Shown: piece after piece, positions 24,249 to 32,782 of the stretch | Layout: every line of letters starts with the position of its first letter | Position numbering within the stretch: position 1 is the first letter of the stretch | NCBI GenBank assembly: GCA_963742865.1 | Contig: CAVUNW010000029.1 | Location: 1 to 64,000 of the forward strand | Origin: Bog-532 sp963742865 | GTDB lineage: Bacteria; Actinomycetota; Actinomycetes; Streptosporangiales; Streptosporangiaceae | Direction of reading: 5' to 3' | DNA length: 64,000 nt | Position numbers and translations under genes: made by a program | Notes under the pieces: model-generated | What the model saw: the letters and a program-made list of their open reading frames with translations, nothing else | Told to the model about the DNA's origin: nothing | Database searches by the model: none

Positions 24249-25976
24249 ATGACCGACGTGCGCTCGCCGCAGGGCGGCAACGGCCCCGCCCGCGCCGGCG
24301 TGGCGGAGGAGCCCCCCGCCGGTATCGCTGGTGAGGCCCCCGCCGGTATAGCGGAGGAGACCGCAGCCGATGCCGGCGAGGAGACGCAGGCCGGCCTGAC
24401 GGCAGAGACCGAGACTCCGCCGCCGCGCCCCCAGCCGGGCACGTTCGGCGTGATGGCGTGGGCCCGGTGGGGCTGGCGGCAGCTCACCTCGATGCGCACC
24501 GCGCTGGTCCTGCTGTTCCTGCTCGCGCTGGCCAGCGTGCCCGGATCGCTGCTGCCGCAGCAGGGCATCGACCCCGCCGGCGTACAGCAGTACTACTCCG
24601 CCCATCCCGCCCTGGCCCCGTTCCTCAATGCGCTCGGCCTGTTCAATGTGTTCGCCGCCCCCTGGTTCGCCGCGATTTACCTGCTGCTGTTCATTTCGCT
24701 GGCCGGATGCGTGCTGCCGCGTTCGTTCCGGCTGGCGCGGACGGCACGAGCCCGGCCGCCGCAGGCGCCGCGCCACCTGTCCCGGCTGCCGAACTCGGCA
24801 CGGTACGAGACCACGATGACCGCGGAGGAGGCATCCGCCGCCGCCGCCGCTTTCCTCACCCGCCGGCGCTTCCGGCTGAGCCAGGGTGACGGCTGGCTGT
24901 CGGCGGAGAAGGGCTACCGCCGGGAAGCCGGCAACCTGCTGTTCCACGTCGCGCTGATGGGCGTGCTGGTTTCCATTGGCGCCGGTGGCCTGTTCGGCTA
25001 TAAGGCCGACCGGCTGCTGGTCGAGGGGACCAGCTTCGCGGACACCGTGACTGATCTCGACGCTTATCACCCGGGCCGTCTCGTGTCACCGAACGACCTG
25101 GCCCCGTTCAGCATGACCCTGGACAAGTTCTCCGCGAGCTACATCCTGTCCGGGCCGGACCGCAACCAGCCGTCCAGCTTCGACGCGCACGTGTCCTACA
25201 CCGCCCAGCCCGGCGGCGCGGTCCGCAGCTACGACATCCAGGTGAACCACCCGCTGAACGTGGACTCGACGAAGGTGTACCTGATCGGGCATGGCTACGC
25301 CCCCGTCTTCCGCGTGACCGACGGCCGCGGCAAGGTCGTGTACGACCAGGCGACCCCGTTCCTGTCCGCTGAGCAGTCCACCTACCTGTCCGAGGGCGTG
25401 GTGAAGGCGCCCGACGCGAAGCCGCAGCAGCTCGGCTTCGCCGGGGTATTCCTGCCGACGGCCGTGGACGTGAACGGGCAGCTGGAGTCGGCCTTCCCGG
25501 CGCCGTACCAGCCGGCGGTGAGCATGATCCCCTACAGCGGCAACCTGGGCCTGAACTCCGGCGTGCCGCAATCGGTGTACCAGCTCAACACCACCGCGAT
25601 GCACCGGGTCGCGGTCCCGGCGCAGGTGCTGACCGCGGGCCAGTCCATGAAACTGCGGGGCGGCGAGGGCACGCTCACGTACCTGGGCTACAAGCAGTGG
25701 GCCAGCATCCAGGTGACCTACGACCCGGGGCAGTTGCCGGCGCTGATATCCGGCATCGTCGCCCTGGCTGGCCTGGTGCTGTCCTTCCTCGTCCGGCGGC
25801 GGCGGATCTTCGTCCGTGCCCACCCCGGCGACTCCGGCCGCACCGTCGTCGATGTGGGCGGCCTGGCCCGCTCTGACGTCGGCGGCGGCTTCGAGGCCGA
25901 GTTCAACGAGCTGGCCGCCGCCCTCAGGTCGGTTCATCAGCACGATTCATCTCCCCGCAGCGAAGAGACGGAGTGA
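24249..25976 (+). CDS. resB: Cytochrome c biogenesis protein ResB
   Basis: The protein has 575 residues. The first 60 residues are acidic and repetitive (EEPPAGIAGEAPAGIAEE). WGWRQLTSMRTALVLLFLLALASVPGSLLPQ is the first membrane segment with the family signature. Segments at about residues 135-155 and 230-250 follow, then a large external domain (SYDIQVNHPLNVDSTKVYLIGHGYAP) and a last segment at about 497-517 (ALISGIVALAGLVLSFLVRRRRIF). ResB and CcsB form the system II heme transport and ligation complex. It overlaps the next gene region by a few bases and is surely co-transcribed with resA and ccsB. Confidence 0.94.
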   Translation: MTDVRSPQGGNGPARAGVAEEPPAGIAGEAPAGIAEETAADAGEETQAGLTAETETPPPRPQPGTFGVMAWARWGWRQLTSMRTALVLLFLLALASVPGSLLPQQGIDPAGVQQYYSAHPALAPFLNALGLFNVFAAPWFAAIYLLLFISLAGCVLPRSFRLARTARARPPQAPRHLSRLPNSARYETTMTAEEASAAAAAFLTRRRFRLSQGDGWLSAEKGYRREAGNLLFHVALMGVLVSIGAGGLFGYKADRLLVEGTSFADTVTDLDAYHPGRLVSPNDLAPFSMTLDKFSASYILSGPDRNQPSSFDAHVSYTAQPGGAVRSYDIQVNHPLNVDSTKVYLIGHGYAPVFRVTDGRGKVVYDQATPFLSAEQSTYLSEGVVKAPDAKPQQLGFAGVFLPTAVDVNGQLESAFPAPYQPAVSMIPYSGNLGLNSGVPQSVYQLNTTAMHRVAVPAQVLTAGQSMKLRGGEGTLTYLGYKQWASIQVTYDPGQLPALISGIVALAGLVLSFLVRRRRIFVRAHPGDSGRTVVDVGGLARSDVGGGFEAEFNELAAALRSVHQHDSSPRSEETE

Positions 25977-25981
25977 GACCC

Positions 25982-27034
25982 ATGTCCGACAACCTCGGGC
26001 TGGCGCAGCTCAGTGACCACCTGCTGATCATCTCGGTGGTGATCTACTCGCTGGCGATGCTCGCCTACGCCGGCGACTTCGCTTACGGACGCCGGGTAAG
26101 GACGGCCGGCGCGGCCGGGAAGACCGTACGCCCGGTTCCGGAGCTGGCCGGAGTGGGGGCGGCGAGCGGAGCCGCCACGCCGGAGACACCCGAAGCGCCG
26201 GAACCGCCGGCGGTTTCCCCGGCGACGTCAGGTCCGGCACCGGATGCGGCGGCGGACGGCGAGGGGCGGCTGGGACCGCTGATCCGCGGGGCCATCGGGC
26301 TGACCTTCCTCGGCTTGGCGGTCCACCTGGCGGGCGTCGTCACCCGGGGCCTGGCGGTGCACCGGGTTCCCTGGGGAGACATGTACGAGTTCGTCACGGC
26401 TCTGACCTGCGTGACAGTCATCTTCTTCGTGGCCCTGATGGTGCGCTACCGGGCCTGGCATCTCGGAGTGTTCGTGACCGGCGCGGTCGTGGTCGCGCTC
26501 GGCCTCGCGCAGACGCTCATCTACACCCCGGCCGGCCCGCTGGTTCCCGCGCTGAAGTCATACTGGCTCGCCATCCACGTCGCGGCCATGACGCTGGCGA
26601 CGGGAATCTTCTTCGTGGCCGCGGTGCTGGGGGTCGTTTACATCTTCGCCGAGCGCTACACCCGGCGGGTGGCGGCGGGCCTCAGCCCCGCGAACCACGG
26701 CATCATGCGGAGACTGCCCAGCGCCGAGGAACTGGACCGGCTGACCTACCGCACCGCGGTGTTCGGCTTCCCCATCTGGACGTTCGGCATCATTGCCGGC
26801 GCGATCTGGGCCGACCAGGCCTGGGGCCGCTACTGGGGCTGGGACCCGGTTGAGACCTGGGCCTTCATCACCTGGGTGGTCTACGCGTGCTTCCTGCATG
26901 CCCGGGCCACGGCTGGCTGGCGGGGCCGCCGGGCCGCCTACATCCAGCTGATCGGTTTCGGCTGCCTGCTGTTCAACGTGCTGGTGGTGCAGACCTTCCT
27001 GACCGGTCTGCATTCCTACGCGGGCCTGGGCTGA
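25982..27034 (+). CDS. ccsB: Cytochrome c synthase subunit CcsB/CcsA
   Basis: I prefer the ATG at 25982 (MSDNLGLAQLSDHLLI), which has GGAG 7-10 bases upstream. The protein has about 350 residues and eight or so membrane segments. After the first segment comes a Pro/Ala-rich loop of about 65 residues. The heme-binding WWD-like motif is WGRYWGWDPVETWAFITW, and conserved histidines occur in SYWLAIHVAAMT and LHARATAGW. Together with ResB it exports heme and attaches it to apocytochrome CxxCH. The C-terminal LLFNVLVVQTFLTGLHSYAG is typical. End of the operon; the next gene is convergent. Confidence 0.95.
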   Translation: MSDNLGLAQLSDHLLIISVVIYSLAMLAYAGDFAYGRRVRTAGAAGKTVRPVPELAGVGAASGAATPETPEAPEPPAVSPATSGPAPDAAADGEGRLGPLIRGAIGLTFLGLAVHLAGVVTRGLAVHRVPWGDMYEFVTALTCVTVIFFVALMVRYRAWHLGVFVTGAVVVALGLAQTLIYTPAGPLVPALKSYWLAIHVAAMTLATGIFFVAAVLGVVYIFAERYTRRVAAGLSPANHGIMRRLPSAEELDRLTYRTAVFGFPIWTFGIIAGAIWADQAWGRYWGWDPVETWAFITWVVYACFLHARATAGWRGRRAAYIQLIGFGCLLFNVLVVQTFLTGLHSYAGLG

Positions 27035-27046
27035 CGCCGGCCAGGA

Positions 27047-27584
27047 CTATTCGCCGGGTCCGGTGGCCGGGTCGTCGCCTGGCTGGGCGCCGTGAATGGC
27101 GCGGTTGAGCGAGCGCAGAAACTCAGGGTCGTCGTCGGGTCCCTGGGGGCGGGACCGGCTCGAGGGGCGGCGCGGCCGTGACCGTCCGGCCGGATGCCGA
27201 CGCAGCGCGGCGTCCGCCTCCAGGCGGCCGGACATCACCGGGCCCTCGCTGCTGCCGGGGGCGCCCCCGGCGAGATCCTGGCCGTTTCCGGCGGCCGGGC
27301 CGCCGCGGACGTTTCGGTCGGCCGGCCCCTCTGCGGGCCTCCGGCACTGGCGGCGGATCCCCGGGACCGTTCCGCCGCGGCACGGACGACACGGTAGGCC
27401 GGGCCGGATGGCGGAAAACCAGCCACATCACCGCGCCGATGACGAAGGTTCCCCCGACGACGGCGATCCAGGCGCCCTTCGGCAGGCCGCGGCATTCACT
27501 ACCCGGAGTAAGCACCACGTCGATCAGGCAATAAAGCCAAAAGCCCACCATGAACAGGGCAAAGAGGGCGCCGAGCAGCAACAT
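27047..27584 (-). CDS. PLDc_N-domain small membrane protein, frameshift near 27140
   Basis: The minus strand from 27584 reads MLLLGALFALFMVGFWLYCLIDVVLTPGSECRGLPKGAWIAVV, then a second membrane segment and FRHPARP, which is the two-helix PLDc_N domain. A long basic Pro/Arg/Gly cytoplasmic tail follows. At about 27140 a one-base shift is needed to read the usual acidic end GPDDDPEFLRSLNRAIHG, stopping at 27047. The domain is named after a phospholipase D N-terminus, but these short actinobacterial proteins have no catalytic part. The gene is convergent with ccsB. Confidence 0.75.
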
Positions 27585-27742
27585 GGCCGAAGCCTAACCT
27601 TGGGTACCGACAACCCATATCTCAATTCATTAACTTTAAGCGCGGCATATTTGCCCCATGCGTCACCGTAGGTCACCCCGAAGTGACTTGCGCGTTATTT
27701 CGTCGTACGCTGGCGGCCGGGTGCAAACAGGGAGTGCGAGAT

Positions 27743-29108
27743 ATGCGGCTACGGCTCTTCGAGCGTGTCCGCCGACTCGCCCATCCGCGTGCGGTCCGGC
27801 TGGGGGGCTGCGGCGCGACCGGGCCGGGGAGACGGCGCGTCACGACCGGCCATGGGAGGCGCGCTCCCGTGGCGGGTCAGCCGGTGGCCATAGCCAGGCC
27901 GCCTCCGCTGGCCCCGATGCGGTCGGCCGGCACCGCCGGAACAGCCACGAGGTAGCCGGGCCGGCCACCGGCGATGTACCCGCGGGCAGGACCGGGCCGC
28001 CCTGGGCGGAAACCCGATCGCCGTGGCCGGAGGAGTCAGAGTCGTCCTGGGCCGACGGGACCCGCAGTGCCCTGCCCCCGGCAGGCGGGCCGTCCCCGGC
28101 AGGCGGGCCGTCCCCGGCAGGCGGGCCGCCGGGCGCAGGCGGCGGCGCGGCCGCCCCGGATAGGCGCTCACTGAACGTTTCCCCCGGAGCGGAGAATCCG
28201 CAGCACGTCCTGGTGGGGACGCACCGGCGGTGTCCGTGGGCGGCGCGCGGGCGCGCGTCCGGCGGGGACCGTACGGAACGGCTCCGGTCGCCCCGCCGCC
28301 GGCCCCTCCGGCAGCACGGCGCGACGGGAGGCGCAGCGACAGCAGGCCGGGCGCCGCGGGAGCCACTACCGGACAGGCATGGCTGGAAGCACAGCGCGGT
28401 TCTCTTCCCGCCCAGCGGTCACCGGGAGCGGTCCAGCGGCCGGGCGGTGCCGGCGCGGCCGCGCCCCGCCTGCCTTTCGCGCACGCGCGTAACCCGGGCG
28501 AACCCGACTACGGTGACGGCCGGAGGAACTGCGGCACCCTCGAGGCCGTGCTGTGGCGCCAATGGGACTCCGCCACCGTCCCGCCGCCCGCGGCGGCCGC
28601 GGCCATCAACCGGCTCGCCGAGCTGCCGCAGCAGATCAAGGACAAGCTGGCGGCGGGTCTCGACGGTATCTTCGTCGGGCCGGGCGGCGTTCCGCAGCTG
28701 GATGACATGACCGCGCTCCGCGGGGTGCCACTGCCATCTGGCCGGGCGACCTGGGATGCCTGCGCGGGCGCGTACGGCGAGCGCAAGATCGTGGTCGGTA
28801 CCCGGCCATCGCCAACCCCGGACGTGATGTGCCACGAGGTGGGGCACGCGCTGGACGACATCGACGCGCCGGCTGGACGCTGGCAGTCAGACTCGGCCGA
28901 GTTCCGGATGCTTTACGATCAATGCCAGCCGCACCTGGCGAGCGACTTTCACCGGCAGCGCGGCGGACTGGGCCGCAAGGAGTTCTTCGCGGACGCTTTC
29001 GCGGCCATTGCGTCCAGGCAACGGCCGGCGCTGGTCGACATGCTCGGCGGCAATACGCGGACGGCGCTGAATGTGATGCTCTACTTCAACCGGCGTTACG
29101 GCATCTAG
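27743..29108 (+). CDS. Putative zinc metallopeptidase with long disordered N-terminus (5' part frame uncertain)
   Basis: The catalytic domain is certain from about 28490 to 29108: PDVMCHEVGHALDD is an HExxH zinc motif, and GRKEFFADAFAAIASRQRP offers the downstream Glu ligand of gluzincin-like, anthrax-lethal-factor-like enzymes. The C-terminus ends NVMLYFNRRYGI. The frame is open from an ATG at 28230. Upstream is 500 bases of Pro/Gly/Arg-rich coding-like sequence in other frames, including an 18-bp repeat encoding PSPAGG, and an ATG at 27743 with GGGAG eight bases before it (MRLRLFERVRRLAHP) is the likeliest true start. One or more frameshifts are implied. No signal peptide is seen. Its layout (disordered N-terminus plus terminal peptidase) recalls secreted toxins, but this is inference. 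Confidence 0.6.
28076..28129 (+). repeat. 18-bp tandem repeat, three copies
   Basis: CCCCGGCAGGCGGGCCGT is repeated at 28076, 28094 and 28112 (last base differs). In one frame it encodes Pro-Ser-Pro-Ala-Gly-Gly. It lies in the disordered N-terminal region of the metallopeptidase gene, where copy number changes would be tolerated. Confidence 0.85.
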
Positions 29109-29119
29109 GTGAGCGTGAG

Positions 29120-29398
29120 ATGTTCGTCATACGGCTACCGAACGGGAACCTGAGGGTTCCGCAGACCGCCATCGGCAACGACGGGCGGATCATCGGCGAC
29201 GCTTACGTGGAAATCGGACCGCAGGATGCGGACTACGCCCGGCTGGCCGGGCAGGCGGTGACCGAAGACGAAGCGGCTCGGCGCCAGGCCCAGTGGCGGG
29301 ACGGTGACGAGGCGCTGCAGCGCGAGTTCCAGGAATTCGCTCGCCAGAACTCCGATTACCGCTGGTCCGAGCCGGGCGACGACGCCGACCCCGCGTAG
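29120..29398 (+). CDS. Small conserved protein paired with the metallopeptidase
   Basis: The protein has 92 residues and an acidic C-terminal half: MFVIRLPNGNLRVPQTAI, GDAYVEIGPQDADYARLAGQAVTEDEAA, REFQEFARQNSDYRW. It starts 11 bases after the metallopeptidase stop on the same strand, so the two are an operon. I recall similar uncharacterised proteins in actinobacteria but no function. Candidate roles are an immunity, inhibitor or chaperone partner of the peptidase, by analogy with toxin pairs; nothing in the sequence proves it. A strong hairpin follows the stop codon. Confidence 0.65.
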   Translation: MFVIRLPNGNLRVPQTAIGNDGRIIGDAYVEIGPQDADYARLAGQAVTEDEAARRQAQWRDGDEALQREFQEFARQNSDYRWSEPGDDADPA

Positions 29399-29422
29399 CG
29401 GCCAGCCGCCAGGGCTGGCCGC
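29398..29422 (+). terminator. Hairpin terminator after the metallopeptidase/partner pair
   Basis: GCGGCCAGCC (29398-29407) pairs perfectly with GGCTGGCCGC (29413-29422) around a five-base loop, beginning at the last base of the stop codon. No T run follows, as is common for actinobacterial terminators. It separates this pair from the convergent bldC. Confidence 0.6.
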
Positions 29423-29517
29423 CGCGCTGGCCCGCCGCGCTGTGTCGCCGCGCTGGCAGTTACGGCCGCGCGGCCGGCACGGGACGCGGGACGATCGCCG
29501 TGCCAGCCGCCCAGGCG

Positions 29518-29727
29518 TCACATCACCGAATGGCCCTCGGCCGATGGCTCCCCCTCGCCGCGAAGCAGGGCGCGTACCTCTGACTCACGGAAGCGCCGGT
29601 GCCCTCCGGGCGTCCGGATGCTCGTGATGCGGCCAGATGCGGCCCAGCGCGTGACGGTCTTCGGGTCGACCCGGAAGAGCGCCGCCACCTCTCCAGGAGT
29701 TAGTAGCCGCTCATTATTGCCGTCCAA
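29518..29727 (-). CDS. bldC: Developmental regulator BldC-like
   Basis: A 69-residue single-domain protein: LLTPGEVAALFRVDPKTVTRWAASGRITSIRTPGGHRRFRESEVRALL matches Streptomyces BldC nearly residue for residue (MerR-like helix-turn-helix; GGHRR wing). BldC binds DNA as head-to-tail oligomers on direct repeats and times sporulation onset. I chose the TTG at 29727 because GGGAGGGG lies six bases upstream and the resulting length equals BldC; the frame stays open to 29793. It lies alone, in lower-GC surroundings upstream. Confidence 0.9.
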   Translation of the reverse strand: MDGNNERLLTPGEVAALFRVDPKTVTRWAASGRITSIRTPGGHRRFRESEVRALLRGEGEPSAEGHSVM

Positions 29728-29871
29728 CTTAGTCCCCTCCCAGTTAAGCCCCGCAGGCTCTTGGATCTGAGCCTGACCTAAGTTTGGCGACAAACGAGTG
29801 CTTTCTGCCTAGATTTCGGAAAATTAGAGCGACCCGATTATTCTGTGTGCCTACTACCTTACTGTGACGGC

Positions 29872-30864
29872 ATGGCCCAACTTGTATCTGTTGCTGAGAT
29901 CAGGGACGCCGCGACCCGCCTGGAGGGCGTCGCGGTCCATACGGCGCTGACGCCTTTCCCGCGGCTGCCGTCCCCGCTGCTGATCAAGGCCGAGTCGCTG
30001 CAGCCGGTGGGTTCGTTCAAGCTCCGGGGCGCGTACGCGGCCATCAGCGCGCTGCCGCCCGCGGATCGCGAGCGCGGGGTGGTCGCCCATTCCAGCGGCA
30101 ATCACGGGTACGCCGTGGCCTATGCGGCCGCCCTGCTCGGGGTGCCCGCCGTGATCGTGGTCCCGGAGACGGCGCCCGCGACCAAAACCGACGCCATTAC
30201 CGCCTGCGGCGCGGAACTGGTGACGGTTGCGCCCACCATGGCGGCCCGCCAGGCCGCGGCCGATGACCTTGTCGCCCGGCACGGATACGCGCTCATCCCG
30301 CCCTTCGATGACCGCCGCGTGATCGCCGGGCAGGGGACCATCGGGCTGGAGATCATGGCTGACCGCCCGGACACGGACCTCATTGTCGTTCCGGTCAGTG
30401 GCGGCGGGCTGATCGCTGGCATCGCCGCCGCGGCCCGGGCGATCAACCCGGACGTCACGATCGTCGGTATCGAGCCGGAGTTCGCCGCCGACGCCCGGGA
30501 CTCACTCCGGAAGGGGGAGCGGGTCGCCTGGCCGGCCGCCTCGGTCGCCCGCACGATCGCCGACGCGCTCCGGGTGGAGCGGGTCGGCGCGCTGCCTTTC
30601 GCGCACATGCAGCGGGACGTGGCCGATGTGGTGACCGTCACCGACGAGGAGCTCCTGGCCGCGGTACGCCGGCTGGCTACCGAGGCGCACCTCGTGGCCG
30701 AGCCCGGCGGTGCGGCGGCCGTCGCCGCCTGCCTGTTCCGCCGGGATGAGCTGCCGCCGGCGCGCCAGCCGGTCGCGGTGCTCTCCGGCGGGAACATCGA
30801 CCCGGCCCTGCTCGCGCGCGTCATTACCGAGGGCGGGGCCACGCCCGGGCCAGGCGCGCATTAA
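29872..30864 (+). CDS. Threonine/serine dehydratase family PLP enzyme (no ACT domain)
   Basis: The start is ATG at 29872 (MAQLVSVAEIRDAATRLEGVAVHT); the protein has 330 residues. The PLP lysine is in PVGSFKLRGAYAAIS, the substrate loop in SSGNHGYAVAYAAALLG, the phosphate-binding glycine loop in VPVSGGGLIAGIAAA, and the C-terminal LSGGNIDPALLARV. Length and the missing regulatory domain fit catabolic threonine dehydratases or serine racemase-like enzymes; SSGNHGYA rather than SAGNHAQG favours the latter subgroup. A second, ACT-containing paralogue is encoded at 53017-54237. Confidence 0.85.
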   Translation: MAQLVSVAEIRDAATRLEGVAVHTALTPFPRLPSPLLIKAESLQPVGSFKLRGAYAAISALPPADRERGVVAHSSGNHGYAVAYAAALLGVPAVIVVPETAPATKTDAITACGAELVTVAPTMAARQAAADDLVARHGYALIPPFDDRRVIAGQGTIGLEIMADRPDTDLIVVPVSGGGLIAGIAAAARAINPDVTIVGIEPEFAADARDSLRKGERVAWPAASVARTIADALRVERVGALPFAHMQRDVADVVTVTDEELLAAVRRLATEAHLVAEPGGAAAVAACLFRRDELPPARQPVAVLSGGNIDPALLARVITEGGATPGPGAH

Positions 30865-30876
30865 CCTGTCAGTGTT

Positions 30877-31140
30877 ATGCGTACCGCCCTGGTCTATACA
30901 TCCGCACGGTTCGTGCTGTTCCTGGTCGCGCTCGTGGTGCTGTATTTCGCGGGCGCCCGCGGGCTGCTGCTGGCCGCCCTGGCCCTGCTGGTCAGCGGGA
31001 TCGCCAGCTTCGTGCTGCTGTCCCGGCAGCGGGACGTCATGTCCGGCACCCTGTCCGCGCGGCTGCGCGGCGTGCGCAACCGCGCCGGTGAGCTCCGGGC
31101 CCGGCTGAACGAGGGCACCCGCGCCGAAGACCAGGACTGA
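30877..31140 (+). CDS. DUF4229 small membrane protein
   Basis: The protein has 87 residues. Two membrane helices (ALVYTSARFVLFLVALVVLYFAG and LLLAALALLVSGIASFVLLS) are followed by a charged tail with LSARLRGVRNRAGELRARLNEG. This is the actinobacterial DUF4229 pattern. It starts 12 bases after the dehydratase stop. Function unknown. Confidence 0.82.
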   Translation: MRTALVYTSARFVLFLVALVVLYFAGARGLLLAALALLVSGIASFVLLSRQRDVMSGTLSARLRGVRNRAGELRARLNEGTRAEDQD

Positions 31141-31177
31141 GCACCCGGCCGGGGGCGCCCGGCGGCTGCGCCTGCCG

Positions 31178-32782
31178 TTAGCCCCAGCGGCCCGCCGGGG
31201 CCTGATCCTGGTCGGGGGAGAGCCAGCCCCCGGCGATGAGCATGCTGATGACCGCGGCCACGGCGTCCGGCCGGCTCATCGCTGAGGTATCAAGCACCAG
31301 GTCGGCGTCCCGAGGCTCCTCGTAGGGATCAGAAATACCGGTGAAGTTGCCGATCAGGCCGGACCGGGCCTTGGCGTACAGCCCCTTCCGGTCCCGCGCC
31401 TCGCAGATCTCCAGTGGCGTGGCCACGTGCACGAGCAGAAAGTCACCCGTGGCGGACGCCATCTCCCGGACCGTCGCCCGTGCGGACGCGTAGGGGGCGA
31501 TCGGCGCGCAGATCGCGATGCCGCCGTGCCGGGCGATCTCGGCGGCGACGTAACCGATGCGCACCACGTTCAGATCCCGGTCCGCGCGGGAGAACGTCAG
31601 CCCCGCCGACAGCAGCCGGCGGACCCGGTCGCCGTCGAGCAGTGACACCGTGCGGTCGCCGCGTTCGGTCAGCGCGTCCCGCAGATCACGCGCGACGGTG
31701 GACTTGCCTGAGCCGGACAGCCCGGTAAAGAAGATCACCAGGCCGCGCTGCCCGCGCGGTGGCCGGGCCAGCCGCAATTCGTGCGCGACGCCTTCGGGCG
31801 TGAACCAGGCGGGCAGCGGATCGCCGCGGTCGAGCAGGTCCGTCAGCTCGTCATGGGTCAGCTCGCTGCGCTCGGCGCCTGGCTCGATCAGCGACAGCGG
31901 GCGCCAGACTTCGGACCGTGGGTCGTAGGCCCACTCGCCGGCCGAAACGATCGGAATCGGCAGGCCGGGGAGCTGAAGCGGCTCGTTCCGGCCGTTAGCG
32001 CTCCGGCCGCTGGTCGCGACATCGGGGGCGTCGGCCGGGTCGACGAGCAGATGAGTCGCCCCGTACCCCGCGGCGACGACGGCCCGCGCACGCAGCTCGG
32101 CGCCGATCCCGCCGGCCCGCGGTGCGAGCGGCACCGGGACCACGCGCGTGCCCGCGGGCAGGTGCTGGCAGGCGGCAAGCACCGCGCGAACCAGGGCATC
32201 CGGGCGGACCACGACGTCCGACGGCCCGGCGACCAGCGGCAGCAGCAGCAGCCGGGCCTTCATCTGATCGGCCAGATGACGCAACTGCCCGATCTGCCGC
32301 CGGTGCAGGGCGCCACGCGTCGCGCAGGCGAGCACGGGACCCTCACCGAGCTCGGCCCGAACCTCGGCGGGCCGGCGGCGCAGTCTCCGGAACGGTCCGT
32401 GCTCGGGGTCGCGCAGCGCCGTGACCGGGCCGCCCAGGCGCCATCCCGTCTGGTCCCCGCCCGTGAAGACGGGCTGCTGCTCGGTGATCTCGAGGGCCGC
32501 CAGCGGCGTCCCCTCGTGGTCGGTGAGCACCAGATGGCGCTCACCCGGCGGGACCACCTCGACCGGGACCTCGAGGGTGACCGGAATAGGCCACGGTGTG
32601 CCGTCCGCCAGGGTGCCGCGTTCGGCCACGGCCGCCAGGTCAGCCGTGGTCATGAAGCCGCGCAGCGGCTCAAACGCCCCGGAGGTCAGCAGCTCCAGGT
32701 CTGCGAGCTGCGCCTCCCCAGGTGTCCATGCGGGCCAGTCCGCTAGTTCACCGGGAAGTGCCCCCAACGCTTCCGCGCTCAC
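31178..32782 (-). CDS. cysC: ATP-sulfurylase-like/adenylylsulfate kinase fusion
   Basis: The start is GTG at 32782, after GGGAG; the protein has 534 residues. Residues about 1-345 have the ATP sulfurylase fold (PUA-like then adenylyltransferase domains). Residues about 346-530 are an APS kinase with Walker A GLSGSGKST, LDGDRVRR, FSRADRDLNVVRIGYVA, APYASARATVR, and KARSGLIGNFTGISDPYE. APS kinase makes PAPS from APS. In the sulfurylase part the catalytic QTRNPxHxxH is replaced by CATRGALHRRQ and the GRDHAGPG loop by DPADAPDVA, so sulfurylation is doubtful and this domain may be structural or regulatory. No cysD/cysN is seen nearby. Confidence 0.85.
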   Translation of the reverse strand: MSAEALGALPGELADWPAWTPGEAQLADLELLTSGAFEPLRGFMTTADLAAVAERGTLADGTPWPIPVTLEVPVEVVPPGERHLVLTDHEGTPLAALEITEQQPVFTGGDQTGWRLGGPVTALRDPEHGPFRRLRRRPAEVRAELGEGPVLACATRGALHRRQIGQLRHLADQMKARLLLLPLVAGPSDVVVRPDALVRAVLAACQHLPAGTRVVPVPLAPRAGGIGAELRARAVVAAGYGATHLLVDPADAPDVATSGRSANGRNEPLQLPGLPIPIVSAGEWAYDPRSEVWRPLSLIEPGAERSELTHDELTDLLDRGDPLPAWFTPEGVAHELRLARPPRGQRGLVIFFTGLSGSGKSTVARDLRDALTERGDRTVSLLDGDRVRRLLSAGLTFSRADRDLNVVRIGYVAAEIARHGGIAICAPIAPYASARATVREMASATGDFLLVHVATPLEICEARDRKGLYAKARSGLIGNFTGISDPYEEPRDADLVLDTSAMSRPDAVAAVISMLIAGGWLSPDQDQAPAGRWG

